64,000 nucleotides of DNA from Lotus japonicus. Its lineage: Eukaryota > Streptophyta > Magnoliopsida > Fabales > Fabaceae. This document shows positions 1 to 11,521 of the stretch, piece after piece. The stretch lies in contig NC_080043.1 of NCBI RefSeq assembly GCF_012489685.1, positions 44,593,127-44,657,126 on the forward strand. Direction: 5' to 3'. How positions within the stretch are numbered: the stretch's first letter is position 1; each line of letters begins with the position of its first letter. The notes beneath the pieces were generated by a model. That model did not search any database. It saw only the letters and a list, made by a program, of their open reading frames with translations, and was not told the origin of the DNA. Both the position numbers and the translations under genes were made by a program.

Positions 1-2142
1 ACTAAAACAAACTTACGCAAATGAGGGCGCAATAAGTCATTCATTGCCGCTTGAAAGGTGGATGACACATTAGTTAAACCAAACGGCATAACGAGGAATT
101 CATAATGGCCATCAACGGTGCGAAAAGCTGTTTTATGGGTATCCTCAGGTACCACACGAATTTGATGAAACCCAGAACGCAAATCTATTTTAGAATAGAT
201 AGTGGACCCGCCGAGTTCATCAATAAGCTCATCAATAGTAAGCATAGGAAAGCGGTCCTTGACGGTCAAAGCGTTCAAACTACGATAATCCACACAGAAA
301 CGCCAAGAACCATCCTTTTTTTTTTATCAATAAAACTGGTGAGCTGAAGGGACTAGTACTAGGCACAACAACACCGTCTTGAACCATATCGCTTAATAGG
401 GTGGACATAGCCTCTTTCTGGGAGTGGGGGTACCTGTACGGTCGAACATTGACGGGTGCGGACCCTGGCAGGAGAGTGATACGGTGATCCTGAGGACGAA
501 CCGGAGGGAGGCCCTGTGGGGTCGCAAACACTGGTGAATATTGCTGCAATAAGTGCCAGATATCTGTATTAAACTCCGCTGGGCACGTATTTAAATCTGC
601 AAGCTGAAAAAAATTAGCAGTGGTGTGAGGAAAACATGCAATAGTGTGGCACTCTGCAATAGCATCGTGCTGCCAGAAACGACGCAATTGTTGAAACGAT
701 GCTTGGAGTGGGGCTTGTAAAGGACGGCCAATGAGGGTGCGTTGTGTGTCTCCCACCATAAATGACATCGAGGGAACCGAGAAATCAGAGGTAACTTTTC
801 CAAGTGTCCGCAACCACTCCATACCTAACACCAAATCAGCCCCTTGAATGTCAAGTAAATAAAAAGAAACATGAAAGAGTGTACCCTCCAAGGTGAGTGC
901 AATGTCTGGGCAGTAACTGGTGCAATCAATATGGTTGCCATTGCCCACCATGACGTGAAAACGAGGAACAGGCTTGGTGGGTAGGCGGAGAAAACGAGCC
1001 AGCCGAGGTGGCATCACATTGTGAGTACTACCGGTGTCAACAAGCACGGAAACTGTATGTCCAAGGACAGCACCTTGAAAAGTCAGCGTCTTGGGGTTCG
1101 GAAGGCCTTGGAACGCATGAGCAGACAAGTGCAAGAACGTAGGAGGCGTCGGATCAGCAGCAAGGTCCTCAGAAAGGAGATCATCGTCCTCCGTGTCATC
1201 GCACATCAACAAGAAAAGGCGGGGTTGACAACGGTGGCCGACAACAAACTTCTCGTCACAGTTGTAACACAACCCAAGCGCACGGCGTTCCTGCATTTGC
1301 GCACCGGTTAACCGCTTGATTGGGAGTGAAGGGGACGACAGCAAGGGCGGGTTGGCCTTCACGGTGGAGGTGGCACCGGGTAGTGGCTGAGACTGCAGAC
1401 GGGCGCCAGGAGTGAATGTGTTGTGTCCCGTTGCCGGCCTAGAGAAGCGTGACGAAAGTGGTTTGGCGGACGCAACTTTCTCCTCCAACATTTTGGCCAA
1501 GCCGATAGCATCGGAGACAGAGTACGGGCGCAAAGGCTTCAAATCATTTTTGATATCCTCCCGCAGACCTGAAATAAAACAGTTAAGCAACATCTCGGGA
1601 GAAAGACCGACGACCTGATTGCAAAGCTTTTCAAAACGGGTTTGGTAGTCAGTGACAGTGGTAGTTTGTTGCAACTTGAATAGGGATTGTTGAGGATTCT
1701 CAAAATCCGAGGGGCCAAAACGGAGGGTGAGATTGCGAACAAACTCATCCCAAGAAAGCAGTTGACGGTTTGTATGCATCCATCGATACCATACAAGAGC
1801 CTCTCCTTTCATGTAGAAAGCCGCCAAATGCAAACGTTGATCACCGGGAATTTGGAGAAACTGAAAGTACTGCTCAGCCTGGAAAACCCAAGACACCGGG
1901 TCGGTGCCGTCAAATTGAGTAAGCTGAAGCTTCAAGGCTTTGGTAGGATCTGCACGGGTGTTGAATCCGGTGCGAGTAGGATTATGCGCCAGTGCAGCGG
2001 GTTGCTCAGAAGACAGTTGGGCAACTTGTGAAGATAATTGGTGGACAGTGGTATCATTTTGGTCTAGCCGAAGGAGCATCGATGAGAGTTGCTCCGTGAT
2101 GGTAGCAAACATCCCAGCGACTTCTTCTGGGGAGGGAGCCAT
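1..2142 (-). pseudogene. Ty3/gypsy gag-pol fragment, frameshifted, cut by window edge
   Basis: Retrotransposon polyprotein read on the minus strand. The likely gag start is the ATG at 2142 (MAPSPEE...). The order is: a gag capsid-like block (FDGTDPVSWVFQAEQ, then GEALVWYRWM); an atypical zinc knuckle (CYNCDEKFVVGHRC, about 1235-1280); an aspartic protease with VDTGSTHN (about 1020-1045) and the later LVLGMEWL; then the start of reverse transcriptase (YRYPHSQKEAM, about 430). The frame breaks at a run of ten T at 316-325. Reverse transcriptase resumes in another frame down to base 1, with [13 protein letters not shown] and VMPFGLTN recognisable. Known from the family: gag packages RNA, and protease, RT and integrase copy and insert the element. 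The gag and knuckle resemble chromovirus-type Ty3/gypsy elements; the lineage is not certain. RNase H and integrase lie outside the window. The homopolymer frameshift could be a real mutation or a sequencing error. Confidence 0.88.
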
Positions 2143-2163
2143 CAAAAGAATGAAAGCACCAGA

Positions 2164-2620
2164 TGGTAAGAGGTTACCCTCTGCCTGGCATAAAAAAAAC
2201 CGAAAGAATAAAAGAGTAGAAGGAGAAGGCAATTTCAATATTGTTGTTATTCTTCTCAGCACCCAAAACGTGCTACTTATAAGGTTTAGACAATAAATTA
2301 AATAAGGAAATCCTAAGCAAAACAAGGAGGCTGCGCCTCTATAGTGTGCAGGTGCACTAATTAACCTAATTGTAAATACCTAGCAAAATTTGGGCTAATA
2401 GAATTAATGGCCCATTTATTTAGGAATTGCACAAATTAAAAATACTACTACTAGTCTCTGAACCTTCTTGGCTGAATGATGGTCCTCTTGGGCCTTGAGG
2501 ATGTGGGCTCTGTACCAGGATGCTGAACAGAGAGGAAGGAGAAACCCTAATTAGCCCAAATTGGGGGAAAACAACATAAAATCCATGACAGATTTCAATC
2601 ATGCAGAAGTGGGTAGTGCC
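2164..2620 (-). repeat. Probable 5' LTR of the left-edge Ty3/gypsy element
   Basis: Sequence just upstream of gag on the minus strand. It contains a TATA-like stretch and ends in ...TTACCA at 2164, followed by TGGTGCTTTCATTC, a segment often found between LTR and gag in plant Ty3/gypsy elements. The outer boundary is a guess, because the matching 3' LTR is outside the window. Confidence 0.4.
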
Positions 2621-3194
2621 TTCATGATCAATCGGTGGCCTCCTTGAGTGTTTTTATCCCACCTTGGCTGTTACTCTTTCACGTTATGCCCCTTTCCCCT
2701 ATTCCTCTGTTTTTTCTCTGTTTCCTGTATCTAGTTCTTTGTTTCTTTCTCTCCCTCTTGTTTTCTTTTTTTATACTAGTACCGTGTATTTGTACTTGAT
2801 GGGTGGTTTTATATATATATTGTGTCTTATCCAAAAAATGGATGAGATAGAAAACGAAGACAGAAATTGGAGTGAGATGAGATAAGGAAAGGAGTATTTG
2901 AAGAAAGTGAAGAACATCTGTTCAAAAAAGAAAGAAAGTGAAGAACATAAATTAAAAACATGAAGATGAAGAACCATTGAATATTGATATAAAAGTGGGG
3001 TTATTAAGCAAATATTGAATGAATAAGGATAAATTAGAAAATAATATCTAGTCACCACTCACTTATTCATATCATATTAAATGTATTAATATTATTGGTC
3101 CATCTCACTCTTGTACCGTACACTTATCTGAATTTTTGGGCACCGGAGTAAGCACCCTAGCACTATTGGCAATTGCTAAAATCTTTTTATTTCA
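2621..3194. other. Intergenic, nothing recognised
   Basis: AT-rich sequence with pyrimidine-rich stretches around 2690-2780. The short open frames here show no motif or codon pattern that suggests a gene. Confidence 0.5.
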
Positions 3195-3889
3195 ATAATT
3201 TATTGGACGCCATGCTTGGCTAAACTTCTTTTAGTACTTGGGTTGTAAATCCGTTTTGAATGATCTTTTGATTTGAATCGTTATTTATATGAATTCTCTT
3301 TTTTCAATCTTCGTAATTGAATCAATTTATATTGTTTATTCTTGAGTGCACGCAAGGAATTAGCTAATTTCTATGAGAACGCAAGTTGATTAGAAATTAG
3401 GGAAATAATGATTCAATTAGATTAGGCGTTCCCTACTGCTTGATTCACGAGTAGAACCTAGTTGCGTTGACTAGTTTAATTAGGACTTAATCTTCAATTC
3501 TCTGGTCTAGGTGCTCATAAAACAGACTTAGTATTTGAATTAGAAGTCTAGGGCGTGTGAATTATCAACATCCTAGAATAAAGACTAGATCGCCGAAGAG
3601 AGGTTTATTGCATGAGTTCGATCATATAAATATTGTTAAAATTGAAGCATAGGACAAATAGGTGAAACATATCCGAGTGCTATTTTTCCCAACTGAATTC
3701 TCAAATCTATTTAATTTTTCGTGTTACTTATTGCGTTCAACATCACTACATCTAAAATTTGAAATTGGTTTTTATTTTTATAAGTCTAAATAAGAAAATT
3801 AATAAAAACTATTATAGAATCACAATCCTTGAGGGATCAGATAATTTATTACTACGGGCAACTTTGTACACTTGCAAAGGAGCTATCAG
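3195..3889 (+). repeat. Old LTR remnant (3' part of a long LTR)
   Basis: The segment opens with CCATGCTTGGCTA, continues through TTCTTGAGTGCACGCAAGGAATTAG and ends in ...GTACACTTGCAAAGGAGCTATCA. The same landmarks in the same order occur at 58080-58733, which ends CGTACACTTGCGGAATTGCTATCA. It is therefore the diverged 3' part (R-U5 side) of a long LTR of that general family. No coding region is attached. Confidence 0.6.
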
Positions 3890-3990
3890 CTTTTCTCCTT
3901 CCCTTATCTCTTGCACCTTGTGATCTTTAGTCCGAAAAGATTATCCTTAATCTTAGAGGAAAATTTCTTAAAGCTAAAAACCTATTCAAA

Positions 3991-4005
3991 CCCCCCCCCC
4001 CCCCC
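3991..4005. repeat. Poly-C run (15 C)
   Basis: Fifteen consecutive C within AT-rich sequence. The length is prone to sequencing and assembly error. Confidence 0.9.
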
Positions 4006-4352
4006 TTTTCTAGTGTTTTTCATACCTTCATATTAAGCATAAAATATGAAAATGCAGGTAAGCAAATAGAAGATGAAACTATTATAGACATCCGTCAAGA
4101 ATTTGCAATCTCACATTCAGTTGATTCAATAGCTTCTATAGATATAAAAATATTATTAATCCGGTATTTGAAACAACAAGAACAAATGATAAAAAAAAAT
4201 TTAAGAACTCAAAAAAAAAACAAAAGCAAACATTTAGTACGAAAACATGAAAATTTAAGAACTCATAGTCTAAAATAAAATTTATATCTTTTAATCAATA
4301 AAATATCTCTAAAAAAAGATAGACTAAAAATAACACAACACAAAAGCCAAAA

Positions 4353-4390
4353 ATGAATATCCCCGTGCATCGCACGAGTAAAAAGTCTAG
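4353..4390 (+). mobile_element. Helitron-like 3' terminus
   Basis: A short GC hairpin (CGTGC-ATC-GCACG, 4364-4376) followed after about ten bases by CTAG and then T. This is the arrangement of Helitron 3' ends (hairpin, then CTRR, inserted before T). Two very similar termini are at 50799-50826 and, inverted, at 43319-43345. The 5' end (TC...) was not located, so the extent of the element to the left is unknown. Confidence 0.55.
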
Positions 4391-4506
4391 TATTCTAATA
4401 AAGTGATGCACTATCAAATTAATAAGAATTGCCATATTAATCTTCTATATACATATGTAAAGCAGACTTGAGTTTTTGCACTCCTTTACATTAAATGCAT
4501 TAAATA

Positions 4507-4860
4507 GTAAAACATTTCTTTTGTATTACTACCTTTAATAATTAATTAAAAAATTAAATAAAATTTATCATGTCATAATCTATTCAACTACCTTCTAAAT
4601 TGTAAAAGTCACTTTGAACCTTTGTAAAACATTTCTTTTGTATTACTACCTTTAATAATAAAATAAAAAATTAAATAAAATTTCTCAAGTCATAATCTAT
4701 TCAACTACCTACTAAATTGTTAAAGTCACTTTGAACCTTTGTATTAAATACATTAAATTAAAATATTAAAAATGAATAAAATTACTTAAGTCATTAGCTA
4801 TTCAACTACCCACATAAATGTAAAACTCACCTGAAAGTTTGTTACAAATAGATCAAGATA
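4507..4860. repeat. Degenerate tandem repeat, about 117-bp unit
   Basis: GTAAAACATTTCTTTTGTATTACTACC occurs at 4507 and again at 4624, followed in both by CATAATCTATTCAACTACC and TCACTTTGAACCTTTG. A third, more diverged copy follows to about 4860. Confidence 0.75.
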
Positions 4861-6056
4861 TAAAAAATTTCTTTTGTATTATATACATTAAAATAAAAAA
4901 CAGTTTCACAAAATTTCCAACGCAATAAGTTAATCAACTACCAACTAATTTTCGTGTTTGTTGTATAACGTAGAACAGAACATAACATTTTAGTTCTTTA
5001 AAAAAGTGTGAAATAGAAAAGAATGAAACAAGACACTCTAATAATAAAAAAATTAGGCTGATGTTTATCAACCAAAAAATTACACTGATAAAAGTACCCA
5101 AAATTTATATGTGAACAATTTTAGTTATATAATGATAAAAAAATATTAAAAATAATTTATGTAAATAAATATCTTTGTGGAGGAAAAAACATCGCTAGGA
5201 GAGTTAACTGCAATATGATGTGAAAATTCTCAGCTTGAACAGGATTGCCTATAAAGGAAGATACATCTGAAGGAGGATACATGTAAGCGCAAAAGAAAGA
5301 GTTAAAAAAATTTGTTTGTGGTAGGAAGTTTAATATGAGTTAATATGATGATTTAAAAAATATTTTTTTACTTAAAAAAATTAAAAATATATTAATCATA
5401 GTATTTTATTTTTTAATTTAATTATCGTAATTTCATTAAATATATTAAGGAGTAAAAACATCCAACATTTGTATTAAAATACATGAAGCAATAGCAAAGA
5501 TTTTAATTTTTTTTGATAATCTGGTTTTAATTTTTTGGGTTTTGAAGAAGAGTGATGAAGATGTGGAGAGAAGAGATGAAGATGATATATTTTTGGCTTT
5601 TCTAAGTTTTTATTCATTTTTCTCCCATAAACCGTTACGTTTTTTACGGAAGACCAAAGTTGCTAACAAAGAACAACGTTGGGGGTACTGAAATGCAATT
5701 AAATTTTTTTAGAGTTCAAAATCATGAGAAATATAAAAGTGGGGGACCAAATTTATTCAACTACCTTCATTAATTAATAATATTTATAAACTTATAAATT
5801 GACTTAAATTTTGCATTGGTGAAGAATATCAAGAATTAAACTTGATTTAGAATAAAATAATATTATCAATAAATAATTTAGATGAAATAGTTTAAATTTA
5901 AAAATGGCACTAGGAGGCATTTACTATTAACTATAATGTATGTGTCTTATTTGAAAAAACAAACTCTATATAATTTTTTTGATCTTATTATATATTAGTA
6001 AAAACAATTTCGAGCAAGCATAATAGAGAAAAAAAATTATGACCAAAGTTGAATAA
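4861..6056. other. AT-rich intergenic, nothing recognised
   Basis: No coding, RNA or repeat structure that I can support. It forms the left flank of the insertion at 6062. Confidence 0.5.
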
Positions 6057-6061
6057 ATTTA

Positions 6062-6381
6062 TGGACTGGGCGAGACCCCAGGGTCCCTCGCCTAGGAGAC
6101 TCAGCCTTAGGCGCGGAACATGCCTGGATCTTGGGCCGCTCTCCCCAAGGCCCAACCGGCCCATTTAGACAGGTTAAAGGCACGAAGGCTCAACCCCAAA
6201 TCTATAACTAGGGGACGGTTACCAATTGTAAGGGACTTTTAGCTCATTTGGCAATAACAACATTGAAATTCAGTTATATTTTCTCTCTCTAAGCAATTAA
6301 GAGCTCATCTCTCTAAAATCTCTGATCACATTCCACACACTCTTGACACTATGCCTTGATTCTATGTTCTTGGCGAGAACA
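6062..6381 (+). repeat. 5' LTR of the Tat element
   Basis: 320 bp, starting TG and ending CA. It matches 27596-27900 throughout except for a 15-base segment (around CCGCTCTCCCCAAGG) absent from the right copy, plus scattered substitutions. The TATA motif is TATAACTA (about 6203-6210), where the right copy has TATAAATA. Confidence 0.85.
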
Positions 6382-6382
6382 T

Positions 6383-6402
6383 TTGGCGCCGTCTGTGGGG
6401 AT
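6383..6402 (+). promoter_or_regulatory. Primer-binding site next to the 5' LTR
   Basis: TTGGCGCCGTCTGTGGGGAT lies directly inside the LTR. This motif is the usual primer-binding site of non-chromovirus plant Ty3/gypsy elements. Its first bases are complementary to the CCA-containing 3' end of a tRNA of the Asp type; the second half fits less well. Confidence 0.75.
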
Positions 6403-6479
6403 CGGTAGATTTCAATTCCCGGACAACGTGGATCACGATTTGAAGGAAGGTGTAAAATCTCTTGTAGAATTTTCTTGAC

Positions 6480-6953
6480 TTGATAGGAACCATTATTGGA
6501 ATCGGTACGATGGAAGGATATCATCGATTGCGAGGAGGACAATTAAGGCGTGGGCACGATCAGCCAACGCAAGGCGTAAGCACGCAGGAACAAGACGAGC
6601 AAGTGCCAGCAGGCGTAAGCACGCAATTTTCGGAGTTGGAGGCTAGCGGAAGTTGGCAAAAGTTGATATGTGAAGTCGTTGGCCGTTTGGAACAACAGGA
6701 TGAGGCAGTTACCGTAATGGACGCGGCGTTAGGACCTAGCGGATTATATAGGGAAAGCTACCGAGGTTCCAGGAGGAAGTTAGAGTCTTCTTCGGCGAAG
6801 AGTAGGGTGACGGGAGAGTGGTGTGCTTATCACCAAGTTTCTGGTCATGATACCGGGAAGTGCAGAGCTTTACAGCATGCAGTTGAGAAATTGATCACAA
6901 CAGGAAAGACTGTTAAGGCGCGGCGTAATAAACCTCCTAGATCGGAGAAATAG
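6480..6953 (+). pseudogene. Tat gag remnant (157 codons)
   Basis: Short frame right after the primer-binding site. Only the C-terminal part is recognisable: EWCAYHQVSGHDTGKCRALQ followed by HAVEKLI, matching the cysteine/histidine motif (WCxxHxxxGHxTxxC) that ends Tat gag proteins. The capsid-like core that normally precedes it is missing; the distance from start to motif is only about 110 residues against several hundred in full-length relatives. A repeated peptide (QGVST.EQ / AGVSTQ) is near the start. The frame ends in TAG at 6951-6953, just before protease-like sequence in another frame. The gag-related assignment is firm; the exact deletion ends are not visible. Confidence 0.7.
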
Positions 6954-7936
6954 GCACAATCGCTGGAGGCTTTAGCGGAGGAGGAATCACTAGTGCAGCG
7001 CGCAAACGATATCTCAGAACGGTGAATGCGGTTGCGGCAGCACCTTTCGGTTTTCAGCATTCGGACATCACATTTTCACCCGCTGATTTTTTCGGGTTAA
7101 AACCACACTTAGACGACCCGATCGTGATCTCCCTTCGGGTTAACCACTTCGACGTACAATGAACGCTTTTGGACCACGGGAGTTCAGCAGATATCATCTA
7201 CGGCGGGGCGTTTGCGCAGCTTGGAATAAGGGAAGGTGACCTTACCCCGTATGAAGGGACCTTGGTAGGATTCGCGGGCGAACGAGTGTGGGTGAAATGA
7301 GTCATAGATCTTGATACCATATTCGGCGAGGGCGAGAATGCCAAAAAACTAACAGTAAAATACTTGGTTTTAGAGGCGGAAGGGTCATACAACGCGATCA
7401 TTGGAAGGAACACTTTAAACCGTATGTGCGCAGTAATATCAACAGCTCATCTAGCAATAAAGTACCCATTGGCGAGCGGGCGAATATGACGGATTGTGGT
7501 GGACCAAAGGGTTGCAAGAGAGTGTTACTGTAATGCTGTGGATCGGTATGGTAAGAAGAACGCCTCAACAGGACATCGCTGTAATGAAGTAGAGGCTCCG
7601 GACGAAAGCTTGGATCCAAGGGGCGAGGGGCGAGTCAATAGACCCACCCCGATAGAGGAAACCAAAGAGTTGAGGTTCGGCGAGAAGATACTCAAAATAG
7701 GGACCATGTTAAGTGAAAGCCAAGAGCAGAGGTTGTCAAAGTTGTTGGGAGAGAACCTAGACCTTTTTGCTTGGAGTCACAGAGATATGCCTGGCATAGA
7801 CCCAAATTTCATTTGTCATAAATTAGCACTGAATCCAGGGGCGAAGCTAGTGACCCAGACTTGGCAACGAATGGGCGATGAGAAGGAGAAGGCGACCCAG
7901 CAAGAGGTGAATAAGCTACTTGCAGCAGATTTTATT
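6954..7936 (+). pseudogene. Tat pol, protease and start of reverse transcriptase
   Basis: Continuation of the element's polyprotein with in-frame stops. Protease is recognisable from LLDHGSSADIIYGG (about 7171-7205; relatives have DNGSSADIL) and from YNAIIGRNTLNRM. The reverse-transcriptase N-terminus follows, with FAWSHRDMPGIDP and CHKLALNPGAK. Stops are seen as TGA after HFDVQ, after ERVWVK and after SGRI; at least two look like CGA changed to TGA. The reading is cut at ...LAADFI by the solo LTR at 7937 and resumes at 11522 with REIKYPTWLANVVMVKK. The open stretch 7496-7969 belongs here up to the insertion point. Confidence 0.82.
7932..7936. repeat. Target-site duplication TTATT (left)
   Basis: TTATT precedes the solo LTR and recurs at 11517-11521 directly after it. 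Five bases is the normal duplication for Ty3/gypsy insertion. Confidence 0.85.
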
Positions 7937-9179
7937 TGTAACACCCCGATTTCGGTGGCGTCACTTTAGTAACCAAAGAAATAACTTAAGCGGAAAAACG
8001 TGAATTATTTTTTTTCGATAATGTAAGTAAAGACAGAAAGAGATGAAACTCTAAAACGTAGATAACAGAACTAATATACAATATGATTACAGCCCCCACT
8101 GTAAGTTGTAAACCACGTCACGAGTAAACCTCCAGTGACGGAAAGTAAAAGAGAGTAACGCCCGTAGGCAAAAGTACAAACCAAGGTAAAAATACTGTGT
8201 CCGCAACACTAAACCTCAAAATCTGAGAACAAGTTGGCCCAGCGGCCTAAGAAAAGACCCCCTAAATCCAACCAGCTCTCTGTGATCTCCATAGGAAACC
8301 ACACAAAAAGCTACCGGTAGGAAACTACCCTGTCCCCAAAACTGAAGCATGACGGTCAGAGCATCGACACTACTCCTACACTAATCCCATCTCGAGTAAG
8401 TTGCTCGGTGGCCAGCGGGGTCGACCACCCCTGAACCGTAGTCCTCCTGATCAAGCTTCTTCAACCTAGTTTCCCCTGAAGGGTGAACCATCGTGAACCG
8501 GTCCGCCATACTCAACTGACAATGGCGTAGTCCGCCCAAACACACACAGAAGACGCGAGGGTCAACTCCAAAGAATTATATAAATAATAAAACCAGATAT
8601 ATAGGGTAATAATTATTTAGCCTCTCAGGCTTATACGTTTAGGGATAACATCCTAGGGTTGCATATATCACAATGAATATAAAGATCATAATAACAATTA
8701 ACATGCCTCAAGTAGGATAAACAGGTACCAATCACACTCAGCAACTAAGTCAGCATGTATGTTGCATGAAATGCAATGCTGGGTAACAAAATGCATTCCG
8801 GAAGAAGGATGGACACCATCGAGTCAGCCCTAACACCGGCCAAAGTGGGACCATTCCGCTCGGGCGCCTCTTACACCACACAAAAGTAGTCAGATCAGCA
8901 GTGAACCCGTAGGTCTGCCATTCCGTCTGCTACTAAGGACCACCGTAGTGTCCTAAATATGGAAATCCGGGTCTTATGACCATTTTGGAATCCACCGAGG
9001 TCCGGTAATCCGCCGTGTATTAACCTCAAAATGAGTGCATGAATGCAAGTGATTAGCCAAACAACGTCTCCGACCTCACTCGACACGTCGTCACGTGTTC
9101 TAGCTAACTTATTGTCTCTAAAAAGCCTACCCTAAGGCAAACGTCGATTCTGCGACAAAATGAATTAATCAAAAGAAGA

Positions 9180-9380
9180 AGAATGTACTTTGGAACTCAT
9201 GGTTCCCGGCTAAACTTTAGATAGCCAATCAATAAACTGCTCATCGAGCGAAAAGGTACCGAAGTACTTGGAAACTTATAGTCTCCGGCTAAACTTTAGA
9301 TAGCCAAACATTAAACTGCTCATCGAGCGAAAGAGTATAAGCATACTCGGAAACTTGTAAGTTTCCTCAAGACTTGGACT
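9180..9380. repeat. Tandem pair of about 100 bp inside the solo LTR
   Basis: CGGCTAAACTTTAGATAGCCAA, then CTGCTCATCGAGCGAAA, occurs twice (about 9208 and 9288), each after a 'TTGGAAACT/GGAACTCAT' lead. It occupies a similar LTR position to the tandem arrays of the other long LTRs here. Confidence 0.75.
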
Positions 9381-10828
9381 CGACGACACTTCTCAAATCT
9401 TCAAGACTAATATTCAGGCTCTAAGCTCTTATCGAAAGCTGTTATCATTGTTCAAGGGGTTTAGAGATTGGTTAATGTCTTATGAATTTTCCTTGAGAAA
9501 ATAGATTTCGTTTAGTCTTATGATACTTCCTATGAGTTTCAGGGATCCCATAATCCCAATTAATTTCTGAGAAGGTCTCGATCCATTAAAATATAACAAG
9601 GTCCGAACTTCGTTCGTCCTTTCAAACTCTCTCAAAATCTCATAAAAATTCGGCATGACTTGCCCGTAATCCTCACTTTCCAGAAACATAGGCACGAGTG
9701 GAATAGCATCATGAAACAGCTCAACCAATAGGCATAAACAGCATATTCCAACACATCCTAAGTTAACCATGTAGCACATAGCATGTGAATCATTTAGCAC
9801 ACAATATCATGGCATCAAGTACTCAACAAGATCGGCCGAAGCCTCAGAGAACAATTCAGACATTTAGCAATTAAGTGCATAACACATAAATCAAGTCGAA
9901 CTTGTCGACACCTAAAGCATTATCTAGTAATTCAGAGAGTAGCCCTCACCTGTAACTCCTCCAGCGTTTTCCTCACAACCTCCTTCACGTTCCTCGCCTT
10001 GATCTCCAGGAAACTCCTCAAAAGAACCTTAAGCCAAAATCACAGAAATCAACACATTGAGTCAGAAACTCAGCAAGCAATAAGTCCTAGGGTTACACGG
10101 TACATTACAAACTCTGTGGTACGACAATCTAACGCGTTAAGACAAGTTTTCGAAAAAGTCGGATTTCCTCCCCCCTTGGTATAGCTCTCGGCCACTTTCC
10201 TTAATTGGGAGGGTCGATTTTTCTTCGATCAAACTTGGTTCCTAGGTTAACATACGCCGTAACTAAGACGGTTCTAAGCTCGGAAAAATTTTCGGATCGA
10301 AAACTGATATAGGGGTAGTTTGGTCATTATTTTTAGCTCAGAATTTCAAAATTGGATTTTTGAAAAACAAATTGGATGGGGACGTCCACAACGACGTTTA
10401 TGACGACAAATCCTACTAGCACTAAGCCAAGTCGATAGATTAGAGCGTAAAGGTTGCGACTTTGCCGAAAAATGGGTATTTAGGGTAGAAATTGATCCCG
10501 GCGGCATTTCGTCGACATTTGACAAAATCTAATCCGCAGAACACGCTCAGGAGCATGCAGGGAAGAAGTTTAGACACTGAAATCAGCGTATTTGAACAGT
10601 TTTTCAAAAACCTCAAAATTTTGAACTCAGAAAATCGTAGGAGAAATGGACAGAAACGACGATTCGAAGGAGAGTATAGTTTACCTACCTCGAGGTCTTC
10701 GATTAGTGACGATCGGTGAAGCAAACGGGCAAGAAACGACGAAGATCCGGATCTCTCTCTCTCTCTAGGAGCTCGCGGTTTTGGGGGAGGGGAAATGGGT
10801 TTTTTTGCAAAAAATCTAATTTTCAAGC

Positions 10829-10837
10829 TATTTATAG
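10829..10837 (-). promoter_or_regulatory. TATA box of the solo LTR
   Basis: CTATAAATA on the minus strand in a segment that aligns with the TATA region of the Tekay LTRs (18888-18896). It supports the orientation. No measured activity is implied. Confidence 0.55.
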
Positions 10838-11521
10838 GTTTTGGAAAAAGCGGAAAAAAGATTTTTTTGCGATTCCGATTTTTCCTGCGCGTTCCTCTGC
10901 GCATTCTAAGATAGGTTCTGGCGACAAAATTCCAGAACTCAAAACAGGATTCTTGGAATTAAACCAAAAGATCCAAAATCGGCATAAGTCGGTGTAAGTC
11001 GGATTATCCCGAAAAACTACTTTTTGCAGTGATCGTCGGATGAGAAAACTTCCTTCTGAAGAAAGATTAGGATTGACGAGAGAAATAGGAGAACGCGGGT
11101 GGAATCTTCTTTTGCAGCTCCGAATAGAAAAAGTCTTCATCGTCTGTCGATCTTAGGTTTTCTCGAACTATCAGGGATTCCGTTTCGGCAAACTTCCGAG
11201 AATTGGAATTTGACGTTCGTACTTTCCAGGATTTCGCATCGAAATGGTTGTTTAAGGACGGAAAAGAGAAGTTCTAACATTTCTCTGAGGATTTTTTTTT
11301 TTGGAATTAGTTTTCATCGTGTCCTAAAGCGTAAATTAACTATTCACTAATACCTTTGACCTAGGATTAAGCGTATGTTAGTCGTGCTATAACTCTTTCG
11401 GTTTTTCGATAAATTCTTGGACTTTTCCTGAACCTTTTTCCTTCCCAAATTTATCTTAATCAAATAACTCTTTTATTTTATTCACTTATCCAAGGCGTTA
11501 AAACTTGGGCCTTACATTATT

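Larger units (their letters stand above)
7937..11516 (-). mobile_element. Solo LTR, 3.58 kb, TGTAACACCCC family
   Basis: Starts TGTAACACCCCGATTTCGG and ends GGGCCTTACA, with TSD TTATT on both sides and no internal coding region. It is thus a solo LTR, left by recombination between the two LTRs of a complete element. Minus orientation is inferred from likeness to the Tekay LTRs at 16750 and 24742 and from a minus-strand TATA box at 10829-10837. Related LTRs are at 49493 and 62507. It contains a diverged tandem pair at about 9180-9380 and a decayed copy of the LTR reading frame (about 8380-8570). The other open frames inside it (for example 10440-11140) are not supported as genes. Confidence 0.88.

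Noticed and set aside
10440..11350. Overlapping open frames of 75-154 codons on both strands
   Set aside because: They lie inside the solo LTR near its TATA box and show no family likeness or conservation with the equivalent frames of the Tekay LTRs.
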